From: Cytophagales bacterium | Lineage (GTDB): Bacteria > Bacteroidota > Bacteroidia > Cytophagales > Cyclobacteriaceae | Reading direction: 5' to 3' | Assembly (NCBI GenBank): GCA_033344775.1 | Contig: JAWPMT010000005.1 | Location: 1,099,501-1,163,500 of the forward strand | DNA length: 64,000 nt | Shown: piece after piece, positions 61,076 to 64,000 of the stretch | Layout: every line of letters starts with the position of its first letter | Numbering within the stretch: the first letter of the stretch is position 1 | Made by a program: the position numbers and the translations under genes | The notes under the pieces: model-generated | The model's database searches: none | Told to the model about the DNA's origin: nothing | What the model saw: the letters and a program-made list of their open reading frames with translations, nothing else

Positions 61076-62158
61076 TCAAGCCACTTTTTGATAGACCGCT
61101 AATGTTTTTTCTGCACAGTTTTCCCAGCTGTACTGCTGTACCCAATCCAGCCCCTTTTGGCGAAACCGATCACACAAAACAGGATCATCGATGAACTGTT
61201 GAATAGTATCTGCCAGGTCGTATTTTGAATATCGCACTTGCGCACAACCTCCTCCCGAGATTTCATTCAACGCTCCTCCTTTGGTAGAGATGACTGGCGT
61301 GCCCGCCGCCATGGCTTCTAATGGAGCAAAACCAAATCCTTCATATTTGGACGTGTATACCATTAGGTCGGAACCATTGTAAAACTCATTCATGGATTCA
61401 TCAGGAAGGAAACCGACGAATTTGATCTGTTTCAATCCTTTTTCTTTTACCATCACAGGATAAGGTGTCCTTTCGGGATGATTACCAGCTATATCCAGTT
61501 GAAAGTCCACATGTCTTTTCTCCAGAATCTCGCAAGCTTCAATGATCAAATCGAGGTTTTTTCTGGGGCTTAGTCCACCTGCATAGACGATTTTAAATCG
61601 TTCATTCTGCTTTTGGACCATCGGTCGGAACTGTTCAAAATTGATCCCATTCGGTATGGCATGGACCTGACTTTCAGTGAACACTCCAAACTGCATGGCA
61701 TCCTTCTTAGCCTGTTCAGACACAACGATGATCGGAACGCCTGACTTTTTCAGAAACTTTAGCGCATTTCGATAGTAGCGCGTGAACTTCGGACTCATCT
61801 CTTTTTCATGTAGCAAAGACACATCGTGCATGGTCACGACCATGTTCTTCTTCCTCGCCTTTTGAAGTCCAAGTCCAGCCATGAACCAATGTCCATGAAA
61901 AATCTGGCTATTTTCTTTCCACAATTGTCCTCCTATGAAATAAGGCAATAAATAGGGATGCAAATTCCTAAGTGACTTGTATCGGATCTTTCGGATCCAA
62001 TTAAATTTTTGATCGAAATGGATGTCATCGGCATCCTGCTTGAACGGCTTAAAAAGTTGCAGTGATTTGTGTTGCTTTCGTAACGCTTGAGACAGCTCAA
62101 AACTGTAGCGTCCGATGCCGGAATTCAAATGATGATCGGTTACCAAAGTGAGATTCAT
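61076..62158 (-). CDS. Family 4 glycosyltransferase
   Basis: 360 aa, GT-B fold. N-terminal SGIGRYSFELSQALRKQH; C-terminal FKIVYAGGLSPRKNLDLIIE and LMVYTSKYEGFGFAPLEAMA with the retained EGFGFAPLE motif of GT4. It is paralogous to the gene at 60010, with 1 base between them, and is the second enzyme of a matched pair in the exopolysaccharide operon. Confidence 0.87.
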   Translation of the reverse strand: MNLTLVTDHHLNSGIGRYSFELSQALRKQHKSLQLFKPFKQDADDIHFDQKFNWIRKIRYKSLRNLHPYLLPYFIGGQLWKENSQIFHGHWFMAGLGLQKARKKNMVVTMHDVSLLHEKEMSPKFTRYYRNALKFLKKSGVPIIVVSEQAKKDAMQFGVFTESQVHAIPNGINFEQFRPMVQKQNERFKIVYAGGLSPRKNLDLIIEACEILEKRHVDFQLDIAGNHPERTPYPVMVKEKGLKQIKFVGFLPDESMNEFYNGSDLMVYTSKYEGFGFAPLEAMAAGTPVISTKGGALNEISGGGCAQVRYSKYDLADTIQQFIDDPVLCDRFRQKGLDWVQQYSWENCAEKTLAVYQKVA

Positions 62159-62170
62159 GGTGTTTTGAGG

Positions 62171-63325
62171 TTATCGGGTATGAATAAAAGTGCCCAGGTG
62201 TTTGCTTTTGAGTGAAGTCAATGAATGGTATACGTTGCTACGCAGTACAGACAGACCTCCTTTGATTAAGTCCAACATTTTTATCTGATCCAGGTAAGGA
62301 AATGCGACCATTAGGAAAGTCAGGTAATTCAGTACAAAAGGGATGCTTAAGATGCCAGGCATACTGTCCCACAAATCAATGGCAGCGAGTAAAAAACTCA
62401 TCGCGAACAATACTATTCTAGGGGGTCTGGCAAGTGACACCCAGTAATCCAGGCATTTCAAATTGCCCTTCAGCACGCTTCCCAACAATTTTCCCGCTTT
62501 ATAAAATGCGTTATAATACTGCTCTCCGAACCAACGTAAGCGCTGCCCATCGTAATTCTGTACGGTGGCTGTCTTTTCCTCATATACAACCAGGTTTTTT
62601 GAAAATTCGGTCCTTAAAGACGGGTAACTGGTCAACAAATTGACCATGAAGTTCTTGTCAAAACCAGGAGCTTTTGGATCAAGCTGTTTGATACAATCCT
62701 TAAAAATGTCGGTCTTGATCAATGCTGCACTTCCGCTTAATTCAGCAGGGCCACCCCAGAAACACTTTCCGGCCCGGAGCATCAGGTCATTTAGTCGCTC
62801 TGACAAAGCGTCGAAGACCTGGAGACCATGTGCGGTCTCCAGGGGTCTTCTCACACTCTGAACCAAATCAAAACCAGACAAATCAATTTTTTTCAACTCT
62901 TGAAAGAAGTCTGCAGCCATCAGGTTGTCCTTATCCAGGATCATGACATAGTCGCAGCTTCCCTCTGGTAAATGTTCTGCAGCCAGATATCTCAATGCAT
63001 GTTGGTAGCTATTTCCATTTAAATGATCAAATGCTTTGATTTCGTATTCAAAATCAAGTTCATCAGCTAATTCATAGTATTTCAAGTCAGCATATTGAAA
63101 CAGGATGAATACTTCTGCTGACTGACCTTCAGTCACCATCTTTAGTTGCTCTAATACCTGAGAAAACCGTGCATCGGGTTTGTAAGCAGGCAATAACAAC
63201 TTGATCCGGGGCAATTGAAAATTTCCGGAGCGTTTTGGCCGGTAGAGCAATCCAGATAAGACAAGGATGAACATGTATGCTGAGTAGACAACTAATATTG
63301 AAAGTAGGATATGAAGTATTAGCAT
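62171..63325 (-). CDS. Membrane-anchored family 2-like glycosyltransferase
   Basis: 384 aa from ATG 63325, chosen over an upstream frame start because it gives an N-terminal membrane helix (LILHILLSILVVYSAYMFIL). The GT-A region has PRIKLLLPAYKPDARFSQVL and the DXD-type CDYVMILDKDNLMAADFF, then a WGGPAELSGSAALIKTDIFK acceptor-type segment. Two C-terminal hydrophobic stretches (IVLFAMSFLLAAIDLW; IPFVLNYLTFLMVAFPYL) complete it. Typical of processive or first-step glycosyltransferases. First enzyme gene of the visible operon after the chain-length-like gene. Confidence 0.8.
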   Translation of the reverse strand: MLILHILLSILVVYSAYMFILVLSGLLYRPKRSGNFQLPRIKLLLPAYKPDARFSQVLEQLKMVTEGQSAEVFILFQYADLKYYELADELDFEYEIKAFDHLNGNSYQHALRYLAAEHLPEGSCDYVMILDKDNLMAADFFQELKKIDLSGFDLVQSVRRPLETAHGLQVFDALSERLNDLMLRAGKCFWGGPAELSGSAALIKTDIFKDCIKQLDPKAPGFDKNFMVNLLTSYPSLRTEFSKNLVVYEEKTATVQNYDGQRLRWFGEQYYNAFYKAGKLLGSVLKGNLKCLDYWVSLARPPRIVLFAMSFLLAAIDLWDSMPGILSIPFVLNYLTFLMVAFPYLDQIKMLDLIKGGLSVLRSNVYHSLTSLKSKHLGTFIHTR

Positions 63326-63481
63326 GGCTTGTTCGTTTCTGTGATGATTCAAAAGTAGAATGAGGTCAGACCGGAACGCGAGAAGTTTAGGCAAACTGCT
63401 TTTTGAGTCCGGTTTTCTGCATTAATCCCCGGAGTTGGGTTTATGTCCTTTGAAATCCTCAAAAATTTACGGTTAAACGAT

Positions 63482-63509
63482 AAAAAACGCCTGACATTAC
63501 CGCCAGGCG
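63482..63509 (-). terminator. Terminator after the exopolysaccharide export gene
   Basis: On minus, CGCCTG pairs with CAGGCG (plus-strand arms 63504-63509 and 63488-63493) and runs into TTTTTT, ~30 bases after the stop at 63542. Confidence 0.85.
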
Positions 63510-63541
63510 CCGCTCTTAGATTGGATCTGTCCCAAATACAC

Positions 63542-64000
63542 TTACCATTCTCTCTGAATTATTTTTTTAACTATTCGTCTGAACCAGTTTCTTTGCTTCG
63601 GAATCCCACCAACATACCCCTCCATGTGTTCGGGTTTCAGATTCGTTAGCACCATACCAAGGTGCCTAAACCCAGGCGCTTCAAACAACTTCATTATTCG
63701 TTTGTCTGCGGAAGTTTTCACTCTTCCCAGACCAAAGGTGAGCAGGTTACAATCACTGGCTTCCGCCAACGCCAGACCATCATAGGAATATTGTAATGGT
63801 GGTGGCAACACCAATACCTGATTATGCATTTCAGATCGTTGCTTCATCAGACGAACAACATCTGCTTCATCCTCTGCTTGTCTAAGGTCAAGGACATCTA
63901 CATCCTCACCTTCCATCTTTTGTTTCAAAGCCTCGGCCACAGGCATGGTGTCCTCCCGCGCACTCAAAGCGTTAATCGTAATGATTTTTGAATCTCTTAT
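63542..64000 (-). CDS. Exopolysaccharide chain-length/export protein, partial (C-terminal part only)
   Basis: The frame is open through the window edge; the visible part is ~153 residues of a C-terminal domain. Segments are KIITINALSAREDTMPVAEAL, DVDVLDLRQAEDEADVVRLM and VLVLPPPLQYSYDGLALAEA, a Rossmann-like alpha/beta pattern as in the BY-kinase-like domain of GumC/Wzc-type exporters, but with no Walker motif visible here. The end is basic (NWFRRIVKKIIQREW), typical of membrane-proximal tails. It lies upstream of the glycosyltransferase genes, with a terminator between them, and probably sets chain length or exports the polymer. Confidence 0.6.
   Translation of the reverse strand: MRDSKIITINALSAREDTMPVAEALKQKMEGEDVDVLDLRQAEDEADVVRLMKQRSEMHNQVLVLPPPLQYSYDGLALAEASDCNLLTFGLGRVKTSADKRIMKLFEAPGFRHLGMVLTNLKPEHMEGYVGGIPKQRNWFRRIVKKIIQREW

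Overview
The window looks like a chromosomal segment of a free-living member of the Bacteroidota, most likely Cytophagales. The support is a TonB receptor with a carboxypeptidase-like N-terminal domain, LytTR regulators paired with TPR histidine kinases, promoters of the TTTG/TAnnTTTG type, weak Shine-Dalgarno use, many Sec-signal and lipoprotein genes, and moderate GC. No tRNA, rRNA, integrase, transposase or CRISPR array was recognised.

Layout. 1-5 kb: the end of a PAS histidine kinase, a TonB receptor and a small outer-membrane barrel. 5-10 kb: an envelope operon (CsgG-like protein, small secreted protein, DUF6175 protein, secreted caspase-fold protease) with a small HTH-like gene upstream. 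10-17.9 kb: secreted and membrane unknowns, a TPR kinase convergent with a LytTR regulator, a 52-aa lipoprotein and a TPR lipoprotein. 17.9-36.7 kb: one minus-strand cluster of very large proteins without signal peptides: a helical 765-aa protein, a 420-aa unknown, a 1716-aa DUF6603-type beta-repeat protein, 804-aa and 1299-aa unknowns, a LamG plus tail-collar fibre-like protein and a putative fibre chaperone. It starts with a 145-aa protein and a 44-aa ORF hidden in the overlap. Divergent from it is an operon of a 179-aa protein, a TPR kinase and a LytTR regulator. 40-45 kb: an NlpC/P60-like lipoprotein, a NarL-type two-component set and an unknown protein ending in CPPC. 45-49 kb: a compact RNA-modification operon holding two FmrO/Rmt-like 16S rRNA methyltransferase homologues around an RsmI-like and a divergent Tgt-like enzyme, ending in a VOC-fold gene with no normal start codon. 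49-55 kb: a LytTR/LytS pair, an exported small protein with a possible LytTR operator, an amidohydrolase, and two near-identical ~73-nt RNA genes about 4.2 kb apart, each with its own promoter and terminator. 55-64 kb: an exopolysaccharide cluster (glycosyltransferases, Wzy-like polymerase, flippase, chain-length or export protein) with a solitary Phd-type antitoxin.

The strongest candidates for something undescribed are the 17.9-36.7 kb giant-protein cluster, which resembles a phage-tail-like or secreted assembly but has no sheath, tube, baseplate or ATPase gene; the decoding-centre-themed RNA-modification operon; and the duplicated small RNA. Family names come from motif recognition by eye, without database searches.
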